From: an uncultured Rhodospirillales bacterium
GTDB taxonomy: Bacteria > Pseudomonadota > Alphaproteobacteria > Acetobacterales > Acetobacteraceae
Reading direction: 5' to 3'
NCBI GenBank assembly: GCA_903928895.1
Contig: CAIYSR010000040.1
Coordinates: forward strand, 1-37,673
Length of the DNA: 37,673 bases
The notes beneath the pieces were generated by a model. That model did not search any database, was not told the DNA's origin, and saw only the letters and a list, made by a program, of their open reading frames with translations. The translations under genes and the position numbers were made by a program. Positions 16,765 through 25,315 of this stretch are shown piece after piece. Position 1 is the first letter of the stretch, and each line of letters opens with the position of its first letter.

Positions 16765-17632
16765 CGAGCGGATGGTGCGCCTCGACGAGGTGTTGCAGAC
16801 GCTCCGCCAGGACATGGGTGTAGATTTGCGTCGTCGCGATGTCGGCGTGGCCGAGCAGCAGTTGCAGGCTGCGGAGGTCGGCCCCGCGGGCGAGCATGTG
16901 GCTGGCGAAGGAGTGGCGCAGGACATGGGGGCTGACCCGTTCGGGGTCGATGCCGGCGTCGTTGGCGATCTGCTTGAGGATGAGGGCGAAGCCCTGGCGG
17001 GTGATGGCTTTGCCGCCGCGGCTGGCGAACAGCCAGCGGTTGGGTTTCTTCCGTCCCTCCAGCATGGAACCCACGGCGTCGCGGGCGGCCGATGAGAGCG
17101 GCACCAGGCGTTCCTTGCCGCCCTTGCCCTTGATCATGAGCAGGGCGGCGTCCCCGGCCAGCGCCGTGCGCGGCAGTGCGAGGAGTTCGGAGATGCGCAG
17201 CCCGGTGGCGTACAGCATTTCCAACGCCGCGGTGACGAGGGGCGCCTGCGCCGGCGGGCGGACGCGGGCGGCGGCGAGCAGTGCGTCGACTTCGGCCTCG
17301 GTCAGGTATTTGGGCAGCGGCCGCGGCAGTTTGGGGGTGTCGAGCAGCTGGGTCGGATCGTCCTCGCGCAGCGCCTCGGCCACCAGGAAGCGGTGGAACT
17401 GGCGCAGCGCCGAGAGCTTGCGCGCCGCCGAGCGGGCCGCGAACCCCGCCTCACTCAGCGCCGCCAGCCAGGCCCGCAGCGTCTCGGCGTCCGCCGTCGT
17501 GGTGGTCTGGCCCCGCCCGCCAACGAAGCGCGCGAAGTCCTCGAGGTCCGCCTCGTAAGCCACCAGCGTGTTGCGGGCCGCGCCGCGCTCAGCGGCAAGC
17601 ATTTCGAGGAAAGCCTCGATATGGCGATCCAT
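16745..17632 (-). CDS. xerD: Site-specific tyrosine recombinase XerD
   Basis: This is a 295-residue recombinase that, with XerC, resolves chromosome dimers at dif. The N-terminal SAM-like core-binding domain (about 1-90) is followed by the catalytic domain with all expected residues: R146 (TGLRISELL), K170 (IKGKGGKERLVPL), H236 and R239 (HVLRHSFASH), H262 (LLGHADIATTQIYTH) and nucleophile Y271. I chose the ATG at 17630-17632 as the last start before the conserved MDRHIEAFLEML; the open frame upstream overlaps the 48-residue gene. Motifs and length fit XerD better than XerC, but the two are close. It ends inside the convergent radical SAM gene. Confidence 0.88.
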   Translation of the reverse strand: MDRHIEAFLEMLAAERGAARNTLVAYEADLEDFARFVGGRGQTTTTADAETLRAWLAALSEAGFAARSAARKLSALRQFHRFLVAEALREDDPTQLLDTPKLPRPLPKYLTEAEVDALLAAARVRPPAQAPLVTAALEMLYATGLRISELLALPRTALAGDAALLMIKGKGGKERLVPLSSAARDAVGSMLEGRKKPNRWLFASRGGKAITRQGFALILKQIANDAGIDPERVSPHVLRHSFASHMLARGADLRSLQLLLGHADIATTQIYTHVLAERLQHLVEAHHPLATRAAT

Positions 17633-17633
17633 C

Positions 17634-17780
17634 TCAGGGTCTCGGAGCGAACCGCTCGTTGGGCAGGACCTTCTGGATGGCTTGCATCTTCGGTTCGGGC
17701 GGGAACGCGCCAAGGGCAAGGAATCCGCCGCCGAGGCCGAGGATCAGAAGCAGAAGCACGATCCAGACGATATTGCGCAT
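17634..17780 (-). CDS. Small 48-residue membrane protein
   Basis: It has a short N-terminus (MRNIV), one strongly hydrophobic helix (WIVLLLLILGLGGGFLALGAF, about 6-26) and a polar proline-containing tail (PPEPKMQAIQKVLPNERF). The pattern is of a single-pass inner-membrane microprotein, with most of the tail probably outside the cytoplasm. It ends one base before the xerD ATG, so the two genes are almost certainly cotranscribed, and it diverges from aroKB. I believe similar short proteins precede xerD in related bacteria, but that is from memory. No function is known to me. Confidence 0.7.
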   Translation of the reverse strand: MRNIVWIVLLLLILGLGGGFLALGAFPPEPKMQAIQKVLPNERFAPRP

Positions 17781-17850
17781 GACACCTCGGCCAGGCTGTC
17801 GCGGGCCGGATTTGGCCCTGACGTGGCTGCCTGTGCTAGCCTTGCGCATC

Positions 17851-19527
17851 ATGACACGCAACACTGCTCTCAAGGAAAGCTTCAGCCTGCCCAGCCATCT
17901 GGACGGGCGAAGCATTGTGCTGGTCGGCCTGATGGGCGCCGGCAAGACTTCGATCGGCCGGCGGATCGCCGCACGGCTCGGCCTGCCGTTCCGCGATGCC
18001 GACGCCGAGATCGAGCTCGCCGCCGGCTGCACCATCCCCGAATTGTTCGAGCGCTTCGGCGAAAAGGAGTTCCGCGACGGCGAACGCCGGGTGATCCGCC
18101 GCCTGCTCGCCGGGGAGCCGCTGGTACTGGCGACCGGGGGCGGGGCATATATGGACGCCGAGACGCGTGGTACCATTCGCCGTGAGGGCGTGGCGGTATG
18201 GCTGCGCGCCACCCTGCCGGTGCTGCTGCGTCGGGTGGCGGGGCGCACCCATCGGCCGCTGCTGCGCGACGGGGCCCACGAGGACGTGCTGGCGGGCCTG
18301 ATCGCCCAGCGCCATCCGATCTATGCCGAGGCCGATGTCATCGTCGATTGCGGCGACGAGAGCCCGGAGGTGACGACCGGGCATGTGCTCGACGCCCTGG
18401 TCGCCTGGCAGCCAGCGCGACGGCTGTCGCTGACGTTGTCCCAGGCGAGCTACGATGTGGTGGTGGGCGAGGGCCTGCTCGCCCGCGCCGGCGCGCTGCT
18501 GGCCCCGGTGCTGCCGCAGAAGCGCGCCGTGGTGGTGACCGATGATGCGGTCGGTCCGCTCCACCTCGCCGCCCTGATGGACGGGCTCGCGCAAACCGCG
18601 ATCGAGGCCACCTCGATCACAGTGAAGTCGGGCGAGGCGTCGAAGAACCTGCAAACCTTCGCCGACGTGGTGGACGGGCTGCTCGATGCCGGGGTCGAGC
18701 GGCGCACCGCCGTCATCGCACTCGGCGGCGGCGTGGTCGGCGATCTCGCCGGCTTCGCGGCTGCGGCAACCCTGCGAGGCCTGCCGTTCGTGCAGATCCC
18801 CACCACGCTGCTCTCCCAGGTCGACAGCTCCGTCGGCGGCAAGAGCGGGATCAATACCCGTCACGGCAAGAACCTGATGGGGGCATTCCACCAGCCGCGC
18901 ATGGTGATCGCCGATACCGCGGTGCTGGCCACCCTGCCGGTGCGCGAACTCCGCGCCGGCTACGCCGAGATCGTCAAAGCCGGCCTGATCGGGGACCGCG
19001 CGTTCTTCACCTGGTGCGAAGCCAATGGCGCCGCGGTGATCGCCGGAGACCGCACCGCCCAGGCCGAGGCGATCCTGCGCGCCTGCGCCTTCAAGGCGCT
19101 CGTGGTCGGCGATGACGAGCGCGAGGAGAAGCCCAATGACGGCCGAGCCTTGCTCAATCTCGGCCATACCTTCGGCCACGCGCTGGAGGCCGAAATCGGC
19201 TATGGCGGAATTCTGCATGGCGAAGGCGTGGCCGTTGGCATCGGCCTCGCCTTTCGCATGTCGGCCGCCCTCGGACTGTGCGAGGCCGCCGAGGCGGAAC
19301 GGGTGATCGCCCATATCGCCGCCGTCGGGCTGCCGGCCGAACTGCATCACCTCAACCGGCGGTTTTCGGCGGAGAAACTGGTCAGCCACATGCGCCGCGA
19401 CAAGAAGGCGCGCGACGGCAAGCTCGTGTTCGTGCTGGTGCGCGGCATCGGCAAGGCCTTCACCAAGGGCGATGTGGCGATCGACGATGTGATCGCGCTG
19501 CTGCGGCGAGAGGGCTGTGATGCCTGA
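17851..19527 (+). CDS. aroKB: Bifunctional shikimate kinase / 3-dehydroquinate synthase (AroK-AroB fusion)
   Basis: This is a 558-residue fusion joining two shikimate-pathway enzymes. Residues about 20-185 are shikimate kinase: P-loop GLMGAGKTS (26-34), FRDADAEIE and LATGGGAYM. Residues about 190-558 are the NAD-dependent, metal-dependent 3-dehydroquinate synthase: SGEASKNLQTF, ALGGGVVGDLAGFAAA, PTTLLSQVDSSVGGKSGIN, metal-binding HTFGHALE, and a late RRDKKARDGK block. No stop or frameshift separates the domains. In most bacteria these are adjacent genes, aroK and aroB. I took the ATG at 17851; a TTG three codons upstream is possible. The stop overlaps the next gene by 8 bases. Confidence 0.95.
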   Translation: MTRNTALKESFSLPSHLDGRSIVLVGLMGAGKTSIGRRIAARLGLPFRDADAEIELAAGCTIPELFERFGEKEFRDGERRVIRRLLAGEPLVLATGGGAYMDAETRGTIRREGVAVWLRATLPVLLRRVAGRTHRPLLRDGAHEDVLAGLIAQRHPIYAEADVIVDCGDESPEVTTGHVLDALVAWQPARRLSLTLSQASYDVVVGEGLLARAGALLAPVLPQKRAVVVTDDAVGPLHLAALMDGLAQTAIEATSITVKSGEASKNLQTFADVVDGLLDAGVERRTAVIALGGGVVGDLAGFAAAATLRGLPFVQIPTTLLSQVDSSVGGKSGINTRHGKNLMGAFHQPRMVIADTAVLATLPVRELRAGYAEIVKAGLIGDRAFFTWCEANGAAVIAGDRTAQAEAILRACAFKALVVGDDEREEKPNDGRALLNLGHTFGHALEAEIGYGGILHGEGVAVGIGLAFRMSAALGLCEAAEAERVIAHIAAVGLPAELHHLNRRFSAEKLVSHMRRDKKARDGKLVFVLVRGIGKAFTKGDVAIDDVIALLRREGCDA

Positions 19528-19939
19528 GATCGCACTGCGCCCCTGCACTCTGGCGGACCACGAGGCCATCAATTCGCTGTGGCACGGCTGCGGGCTGCAC
19601 CCGAGCCGGTCCGACACGCTCGATGGGCTGGCGCGCAAGCTTGAACGCGACCCGGAGCTGTTCCTCCTCGCCGTGGCGGACGACGAGGTGATCGGCACCG
19701 TGCTCGGCAGCTACGACGGTCGGCGCGGCTGGATCAATCGCCTCGCCGTGCGGCAGGACTGGCGCGGCAAGGGCCTGGCGGATCGGCTGATGGCGGAGGT
19801 CGAGCGGCGGCTGGTCGCACTCGGGTGCGACAAGGTCAACCTGCTGATCGAGCCCGAGAATGCCGGCGTGCAGACCTATTACGAGCGGCTCGGCTACGGC
19901 ACCGACCCGTTGATCTTCATGGAAAAATGGCTGGGATGA
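19520..19939 (+). CDS. GNAT-family N-acetyltransferase (YpeA-like)
   Basis: This 139-residue protein has the acetyl-CoA-binding motif of the GNAT fold: LAVRQDWRGKGLADRLMAEVERRL, where the RxxGxG/A pattern is RGKGLA. It is followed by VNLLIEPENAGVQTYYERLGY, typical of YpeA-type acetyltransferases. The substrate is unknown. The ATG at 19520 overlaps aroKB by 8 bases; a GTG one codon earlier is the alternative. The stop overlaps a possible ATG of the methyltransferase. The overlaps suggest one transcript with aroKB, but no functional link to aromatic biosynthesis is evident. Confidence 0.85.
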   Translation: MPEIALRPCTLADHEAINSLWHGCGLHPSRSDTLDGLARKLERDPELFLLAVADDEVIGTVLGSYDGRRGWINRLAVRQDWRGKGLADRLMAEVERRLVALGCDKVNLLIEPENAGVQTYYERLGYGTDPLIFMEKWLG

Positions 19940-19956
19940 CCGGCCGGGGAAACACG

Positions 19957-20781
19957 ATGAGTGTCCAGCACAGCCTGACCGAGCACTACAGCCACGGCGG
20001 CCTCGAAGCAGCATTGCTCGCGGCCCTGACGGCCATGGGCAAGGACGTCGATCATCTCAGCCCGGCCGATCTGATGGGCGCCGACGAATTCCACAACGGC
20101 GGCGCCCTCGCCACAACCGAACTTGCCGCCGGGCTCGGCCTCAAGCCGGGCATGACCCTGCTCGACATCGGCTCCGGCCTCGGCGGTCCGGCCCGGCACC
20201 TGGCGGGCTACGGCTGCGAGGTGATCGGGATCGACCTCACGCCAGAATATGTGGCGGTGGCGACCAGCCTGACCGCGCGCATGGGCATGGCGGAAAAGGT
20301 TTCGTTCCGCGAGGCTCATGTCGACCGGCTCGACTTTCCCGATGCCGCCTTCGATGGGGTGACACTGCTGCATGTCGGCATGAACGTGCCGGACAAGGCC
20401 GCGATGTTCGCGGCGGTCCATCGGGTGCTGAAGCCGGGCGGGTTCTTCGCCGTCTACGATGTGATGCGCATCGGCGAAGGCGAGCTGGCCTTCCCGCTGC
20501 CCTGGTCGAGCGTGCCGGCAACGAGTTTCGTGGAGAGTCCCGCCGCCTACCGCGCCGCCCTGGAGGCGGCTGGCTTCGTCGTCGAATCCGAGCGCGACCG
20601 CGCCGCCTTCGCGCTCGCCGCCATGGCGGCACAACGCGCCCGTCAGGCCGAGGCGGGCATGCCGCCGATCAGCCTCGGCATCGTGCTCGGCGCCACCGGC
20701 CCGGCCAAGATCGCCAACATGGGCGGCGCGATCACCCGAAAAGTGATCGCGCCCTATGAAATCATCGCGCGGCGGACGTAG
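19957..20781 (+). CDS. Class I SAM-dependent methyltransferase (small-molecule type)
   Basis: This 274-residue protein has the SAM-binding motif I LLDIGSGLGGPARHLA, motif II VIGIDLTPEYVAVA and the post-motif region GVTLLHVGMNVPDKAAMFAAVHRVLKPGGFFAVYDVMR, as in methyltransferases acting on sarcosine/dimethylglycine, quinones or sterols. The N-terminal HYSHGGLEAALLAALTAMGK and LMGADEFHNGGALAT resemble glycine/sarcosine-type enzymes. The real substrate is not determined. I chose the ATG at 19957 because GGGGAA lies about 6 bases upstream; an ATG at 19936 overlapping the GNAT stop is the alternative. Confidence 0.8.
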   Translation: MSVQHSLTEHYSHGGLEAALLAALTAMGKDVDHLSPADLMGADEFHNGGALATTELAAGLGLKPGMTLLDIGSGLGGPARHLAGYGCEVIGIDLTPEYVAVATSLTARMGMAEKVSFREAHVDRLDFPDAAFDGVTLLHVGMNVPDKAAMFAAVHRVLKPGGFFAVYDVMRIGEGELAFPLPWSSVPATSFVESPAAYRAALEAAGFVVESERDRAAFALAAMAAQRARQAEAGMPPISLGIVLGATGPAKIANMGGAITRKVIAPYEIIARRT

Positions 20782-20809
20782 AGCGCGGCGGACGGGGTTT
20801 GGGGCAAGC

Positions 20810-20847
20810 GCTTCTTTTTGAAAAAAAGAAGCAAAAACTTTCTGTCC
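20810..20847. repeat. AT-rich palindromic repeat, copy 3
   Basis: GCTTCTTTTT (20810-20819) pairs with AAAAAGAAGC (20823-20832), followed by the shared flank CAAAAACTTTCTGTCC. This is the same unit as at 2484-2520. It lies between the convergent methyltransferase and DEAD-box genes, where a terminator would be expected. Confidence 0.75.
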
Positions 20848-20854
20848 GTTGAAC

Positions 20855-20879
20855 CTGGACGGTCCGCCGAACCGTCCAG
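20855..20879. terminator. Hairpin between convergent genes, possible terminator of the DEAD-box gene
   Basis: CTGGACGGT (20855-20863) pairs perfectly with ACCGTCCAG (20871-20879) across a 7-base loop. No T-run follows directly on either strand. On the minus strand the T-rich repeat copy 3 begins about 10-20 bases further on, so the two together could terminate transcription. Confidence 0.5.
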
Positions 20880-20893
20880 CTTAAAGGCCCGGC

Positions 20894-22039
20894 TTAGGCC
20901 GCTTTCGCCATCCGGCCCGGCATCGGCATCACCGGCACGCGCTGACGGGTCAGCTTCTCGATCCCCTTCAGGAACGGACGCTCATCCCCCGCGCACAGGC
21001 TGATCGCCACACCCGTGGCCCCGGCGCGCGCGGTGCGGCCGATGCGATGGACGTAGCTTTCCGGCACGTTCGGCAGGTCGAAGTTGATGACATGCGAGAC
21101 GCCATCCACATCGATGCCGCGGGCGGCGATGTCGGTCGCGATCAGCACGCGCAGCTCGCCGGTGCGGAACTGGTGCAGCGCCCGCTCCCGTTGCGGCTGG
21201 CTCTTGTTGCCATGGATGGCCGCGGCCGGCATGCCGTTGTCTTCCAGGTATTTCACCACCTTGTCGGCGCCATGCTTGGTTTTGCTGAACACCAGCGTCC
21301 GCCCGGTGGCGACATCGACGAGCAGGTCGAGCAGGGTGGCGCGCTTTTGCGCCCCTTCCACGAAGATCACATGCTGGTCGACGCGCTCCGCGGTGGTCGC
21401 GGCCGGCGCCACGGCGACATGCACCGGGTCGCGCAGCATGGTCTCGGCGAGGCCGGCGATCTCCTTCGGCATGGTGGCCGAGAAGAACATCGTCTGACGG
21501 TCCTTCGGGATCGTCGTCACGATGCGGCGGATCGGGATGATGAACCCGAGATCGAGCATGTGGTCGGCCTCGTCCAGCACCAGAACTTCGGTCTGGTCCA
21601 GACGCACGGTGCGATCCTGCATGTGGTCGATCAGCCGGCCCGGGGTCGCCACCAGCACATCCACGCCACCGGCGATGGCGCGAGCCTGCTTGCCCTTGGG
21701 CACGCCGCCGAACATGGTGATGACGCGCACGCCGATGAACTTGCCATAGACGCGGAAGCTCTCGGCGATCTGACTGGCGAGCTCACGGGTCGGCGCCAGC
21801 ACGAGCACGCGGCATCCGCCGCGCACGGTCGGCTTGCGTTGGGCCGCCAGCCGCTGAAGGATGGGCAGGGCGAAGGCGGCGGTCTTGCCGGTGCCGGTCT
21901 GGGCGATGCCCTGGACGTCACGGCCGGCGAGCGCAGGCTCGATCGCCTGCTGCTGGATCGGGGTCGGCGTGGTGTAGCCTTCAGCCGCCAGCGCCTTGAG
22001 AAGGGCGGGGGCGAGGCCAAGCGATTCGAAGCTGATCAT
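20894..22039 (-). CDS. DEAD-box ATP-dependent RNA helicase (RhlE-like)
   Basis: This is a 381-residue RNA helicase core with almost no C-terminal extension. Motifs in order: Q motif (GYTTPTPIQQQAI), I AQTGTGKT, Ia PTRELASQI, II DEAD (VLDEADHMLDLGF), III SAT (FFSATMP), V ATDIAARGIDVDGV and VI HRIGRTARAG. It unwinds short RNA duplexes in ribosome assembly, mRNA decay or cold adaptation; the precise role cannot be read. Of the named families it is closest to RhlE. The ATG at 22037-22039 gives the standard start MISFESLGL; no Shine-Dalgarno is obvious. The leader contains two hairpins. Confidence 0.92.
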   Translation of the reverse strand: MISFESLGLAPALLKALAAEGYTTPTPIQQQAIEPALAGRDVQGIAQTGTGKTAAFALPILQRLAAQRKPTVRGGCRVLVLAPTRELASQIAESFRVYGKFIGVRVITMFGGVPKGKQARAIAGGVDVLVATPGRLIDHMQDRTVRLDQTEVLVLDEADHMLDLGFIIPIRRIVTTIPKDRQTMFFSATMPKEIAGLAETMLRDPVHVAVAPAATTAERVDQHVIFVEGAQKRATLLDLLVDVATGRTLVFSKTKHGADKVVKYLEDNGMPAAAIHGNKSQPQRERALHQFRTGELRVLIATDIAARGIDVDGVSHVINFDLPNVPESYVHRIGRTARAGATGVAISLCAGDERPFLKGIEKLTRQRVPVMPMPGRMAKAA

Positions 22040-22367
22040 ATAAGGTATAGTCTTTCGCGTGGTGCCACGCGCGCGCCACCGCACAGGCGGCGGGCACGGG
22101 CAAATCGCGGTCGGCAGGACCGCGAGCCGGCGCAGAATTGTTGGGAGACAGGAGCTACCAGGAAGCGTGCCCCCACATAGCCGATCGCTCGGGCTTAAGA
22201 CGCGGGGTGGCAGCGCACAGAAACACATCAAGGCGCGCACCCTGTTCCTACAATGTGCAGTGCAGCAAAGTCAAGGAAAACCGTTTAGGCTTGAAAGGAT
22301 ACCGTCGCCCCAGCCTTTCCGCCCGACCGGACTCCGTTATAAGCGCCCGAAACCCGCCGGAGCTCCC
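22040..22367. other. Divergent intergenic region between the DEAD-box gene and tarD
   Basis: I find no gene in these 328 bases. Near the helicase start are two perfect hairpins: CGCGTGG/CCACGCG (22056-22071, 2-base centre) and an 8-bp stem TCGCGGTC/GACCGCGA with 5-base loop (22105-22125). Both would lie in the helicase leader or its operator. On the tarD side a TATAAG (22348-22353) with a weak TTTCCG 16 bases upstream is a poor promoter candidate. No regulator site was recognised. Confidence 0.5.
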
Positions 22368-23537
22368 ATGTCAGTCCGCATCGTCGATGTCCGCGAGGCC
22401 ACCCATCTCATCGCCTCGCCCATCCGCAACGCCTATATCGACTTCTCCAAGATGACGACCTCCGTCGTCGCCGTCGTCACCGACGTCATCCGCGACGGCA
22501 AGCCGGTCGTCGGCTACGGCTTCAATTCCAACGGCCGCTACGGCCAGGGCGGCCTGATCCGCGAGCGCTTCGCCCCCCGCCTTATGGAGGCCGAGGCCGC
22601 CACCCTGCTCGATGACGCCGGCACCAATCTCGATCCGGACCGGATCTGGGCCACCATGATGAAAAACGAGAAGCCCGGCGGCCACGGCGAGCGCTCCGTC
22701 GCCGTCGGCACCATCGACATGGCGGTATGGGACGCTGTGGCCAAGATCGCCCGCCGCCCTCTGTTCCGCCTCCTCGCCGAACGCTACCGCACCGAGGCCG
22801 ACCCCCACGTCTTCCTCTACGCCGCCGGCGGCTACTACTACCCGGGCAAGGACCACACCCAGTTGCGCGGCGAAATGCGCTCCTACCTCGACCGCGGCTA
22901 CAACGTCGTGAAAATGAAGATCGGCGGCGAACCCATCGCCACCGACCAGGCCCGCATCGAGGCCGTCCTCACCGAACTCAACGGCAAAGCCCGCCTCGCC
23001 GTCGACGCCAACGGCCGCTTCGACCTCGAAACCGCCATCGCCTACGCCCGGATGATGAAGCAGTACGACCTGTTCTGGTACGAGGAAGCCGGCGACCCGC
23101 TCGACTACCTTCTCCAGGCCGCCCTGGCCGAATTCTACCCCGGCGCGATGGCCACCGGCGAAAACCTGTTCAGCCATCAGGACGCCCGCAACCTCCTGCG
23201 CCACGGCGGCATGCGGCCGGATCGCGACTGGCTCCAGTTCGACTGCGCCCTGAGCTACGGCCTGTGTGAATATTTGCGGACACTGGCGGTGGTCAAGGAC
23301 GCCGGCTGGTCCTGGCGCCGCTGCATCCCCCATGGCGGCCACCAGATGTCCCTCAACATCGCCGCCGGCCTCGGCCTCGGCGGCAACGAAAGCTACCCCG
23401 ACGTCTTCCAACCCTTCGGCGGCTTCCCCGACGGCTGCCGCGTCGAGGACGGCATCTTGACCATGCCCGAACTACCCGGCATCGGCTTCGAGGCCAAGGG
23501 CGATCTTTATCCGATCATGCGGGCTCTGGCGTCCTGA
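22368..23537 (+). CDS. tarD: D(-)-tartrate dehydratase (enolase superfamily)
   Basis: This 389-residue enzyme converts D-tartrate to oxaloacetate by Mg-assisted dehydration. It matches my recollection of the Bradyrhizobium TarD almost without gaps, including conserved stretches such as NAYIDFSKMTTS and GYGFNSNGRYGQGGLIRERF. The known functional residues fall at identical numbers: K102, K182 and K184 (VVKMKIGG), metal ligands D213, E239 and E265, and general acid/base H322 (CIPHGGHQ). The ATG at 22368 begins MSVRIVDVRE, the usual start. It is followed after 105 bases by a solute-binding protein gene, suggesting uptake and use of a dicarboxylic or sugar acid. Confidence 0.93.
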   Translation: MSVRIVDVREATHLIASPIRNAYIDFSKMTTSVVAVVTDVIRDGKPVVGYGFNSNGRYGQGGLIRERFAPRLMEAEAATLLDDAGTNLDPDRIWATMMKNEKPGGHGERSVAVGTIDMAVWDAVAKIARRPLFRLLAERYRTEADPHVFLYAAGGYYYPGKDHTQLRGEMRSYLDRGYNVVKMKIGGEPIATDQARIEAVLTELNGKARLAVDANGRFDLETAIAYARMMKQYDLFWYEEAGDPLDYLLQAALAEFYPGAMATGENLFSHQDARNLLRHGGMRPDRDWLQFDCALSYGLCEYLRTLAVVKDAGWSWRRCIPHGGHQMSLNIAAGLGLGGNESYPDVFQPFGGFPDGCRVEDGILTMPELPGIGFEAKGDLYPIMRALAS

Positions 23538-23642
23538 AGTGGCCGATTGTCACTGCCGCGCACCCGTGCGACAAACAAGGCAGCCATAACGGAGCGGCAT
23601 GCCGAAGGCGGCCGCGACATCCGACCCAGGGGAGACCACACG

Positions 23643-25226
23643 ATGACCGAGTTTGACGACCTGAAACTGCGCCTGGCGGAAGGAAGCCTGTCCCGCCGTG
23701 ACTTCATCGGCCGCGCCTCGGCGCTCGGCATCGGCGCCACCGCCCTGGCAGGCGTGCCGCAGATCGCCGCCGCCGCCGACGCTCCGCGCAAGGGCGGCCA
23801 CATGCGCCTCGGCCTCGCCGGCGGCAGCACCACCGACAGCGTCGATCCCGGCAGCTGGACCGATTCGGTCATGATCATCGCCGCCTATGGCCTGTTCAAC
23901 GGCCTGATGGAGAACGGCCCCGACAACAAGCCGATGCCCGAACTCGCCGAGAGCTACGAAGTCCGCAAGGGGGCGGCCGAGTGGATCCTCAACCTGCGCA
24001 AGGGCGTACAGTTCTCCAACGGCAAGACCTTCGATGCCGATGACGCGATCTATTCCTTCAACCTGCATCGCGGCAAAACCAAGTCCGGCGCTGCCGGGCC
24101 GATGAAGGCCATCAAGGACATCAAGAAGCTTGGCCCCAACCAGATCTCCATTGAGCTGGACGGCGGCGACGCCGACTTCCTCCAGGTCATCACCGACTAC
24201 CACCTCATCGTGGTGCCGAACGGCCACACCGACTGGTCAAAGCCGATCGGCACCGGCGGCTACACCCTCGAGCAGTTCCAGCCCGGCGTGCGCGTCAGCG
24301 GCAAGCGCAACCCGAACTACTGGAAAAAGAACCACGGCTGGCTCGACAGCTTCGAAATCACCGTCGTCGCCGATGGTTCGGCGCGCATGAACGCCCTGAT
24401 CTCCGGCCAGATCGACCTGATGAACCGCTGTGATCCGCGCACGGTCGGCCTGCTCTCCAAAAACGCCAAGATCGAGGTCATGCGTTCCCCCGGTGGCTGG
24501 CATCCGGTGATCGCCGCCCAGATCGACCAAGCGCCGTACAGTAACCCCGACATGCGGCTGGCCCTGAAATACGCCATCGACCGCGAGCAGATCACCAAGA
24601 CCCTGTTCGCCGGCTACGGCTCGCTCGGCAACGATCACCCGATCCCGAAGGGCGACCCGTTCTTCCACAACCAGCTCCCGCAAACCAAGTACGATCCGGA
24701 AAAGGCGAAGTTCCACTTCAAGAAGGCCGGCATGGCCGACGCCAAGATCACGCTGCAAGCCTCCGACGCCGCCTTCGCCGGTGCCGTCGACATGTGCACC
24801 CTGTTCCAGGCCTCCGCCGCCAAGGCCGGCATCAAGATCGACCTCAAGAAGGAGCCGGTCGACGGCTTCTGGGACAATGTCTGGCTCAAAGGCGCCTTCG
24901 TGACCTCCTACTGGGGCGGCCGTCCGGCGGCGACCCAGATGCTCGGTGTCGCCTACAAGGGCGGCGCGCCTTGGAACGAAAGCCACTGGAACAACCCGAA
25001 ATTCGACAAGCTTCTCGCCGACGCCCGCGCCGAGACGGATTTTGCCAAGCGCAAGACCTATATCTGGGACATGCAGGAAATGCTCAACAAGGAAGGCGGC
25101 GTGATCGTGCCCGGCTTCCGCGACTACCTCTCCGCCCATAGCAAGAACGTCGGCGGCGTCACCCCGCACAACGGCTTCGACCTCGACAACGGTCGCGTGC
25201 TCGACAAGGCGTGGATGAAGAGCTGA
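23643..25226 (+). CDS. ABC transporter solute-binding protein, family 5 (DppA/OppA type), Tat-secreted
   Basis: This is a 527-residue periplasmic binding protein of the peptide/nickel/opine group. A twin-arginine signal (LSRRDFIGRASALGIG, about 16-31) ends near QIAAAADAP. The mature part shows ESYEVRKGAAEWILNLRKGVQFSNG and DADDAIYSFN, the usual SBP_bac_5 signature, then PNYWKKN and LKYAIDREQI. GGGGAGA lies about 6 bases before the ATG. The ligand is unknown; next to tarD a tartrate-like or opine ligand is possible. No permease or ATPase genes follow: the next gene is convergent and a terminator follows at once, so this is an orphan binding protein. Confidence 0.9.
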   Translation: MTEFDDLKLRLAEGSLSRRDFIGRASALGIGATALAGVPQIAAAADAPRKGGHMRLGLAGGSTTDSVDPGSWTDSVMIIAAYGLFNGLMENGPDNKPMPELAESYEVRKGAAEWILNLRKGVQFSNGKTFDADDAIYSFNLHRGKTKSGAAGPMKAIKDIKKLGPNQISIELDGGDADFLQVITDYHLIVVPNGHTDWSKPIGTGGYTLEQFQPGVRVSGKRNPNYWKKNHGWLDSFEITVVADGSARMNALISGQIDLMNRCDPRTVGLLSKNAKIEVMRSPGGWHPVIAAQIDQAPYSNPDMRLALKYAIDREQITKTLFAGYGSLGNDHPIPKGDPFFHNQLPQTKYDPEKAKFHFKKAGMADAKITLQASDAAFAGAVDMCTLFQASAAKAGIKIDLKKEPVDGFWDNVWLKGAFVTSYWGGRPAATQMLGVAYKGGAPWNESHWNNPKFDKLLADARAETDFAKRKTYIWDMQEMLNKEGGVIVPGFRDYLSAHSKNVGGVTPHNGFDLDNGRVLDKAWMKS

Positions 25227-25249
25227 GCCTCCTCGCGGCAACACAAGCA

Positions 25250-25278
25250 ACGGGCCGGGGGCAACCTCGGCCCGTTTT
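25250..25278 (+). terminator. Rho-independent terminator after the solute-binding protein gene
   Basis: ACGGGCCG opens a stem of about 10 bp that closes with CGGCCCGT (one G-U in the RNA) around a GCAA tetraloop (25261-25264), followed by TTTT (25275-25278). It lies 24 bases after the stop codon and before the convergent PPOX gene. Confidence 0.85.
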
Positions 25279-25315
25279 GCGTTTCACGCAGGAACGCAGC
25301 AAGCGCTTCCTTGCC

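Noticed and set aside
22290-22312. Heat-shock (sigma-32-like) promoter CTTGAAA...CCCCAG before tarD
   Set aside because: The spacing is 11 bases, shorter than accepted, and a tartrate enzyme gives no reason to expect it.
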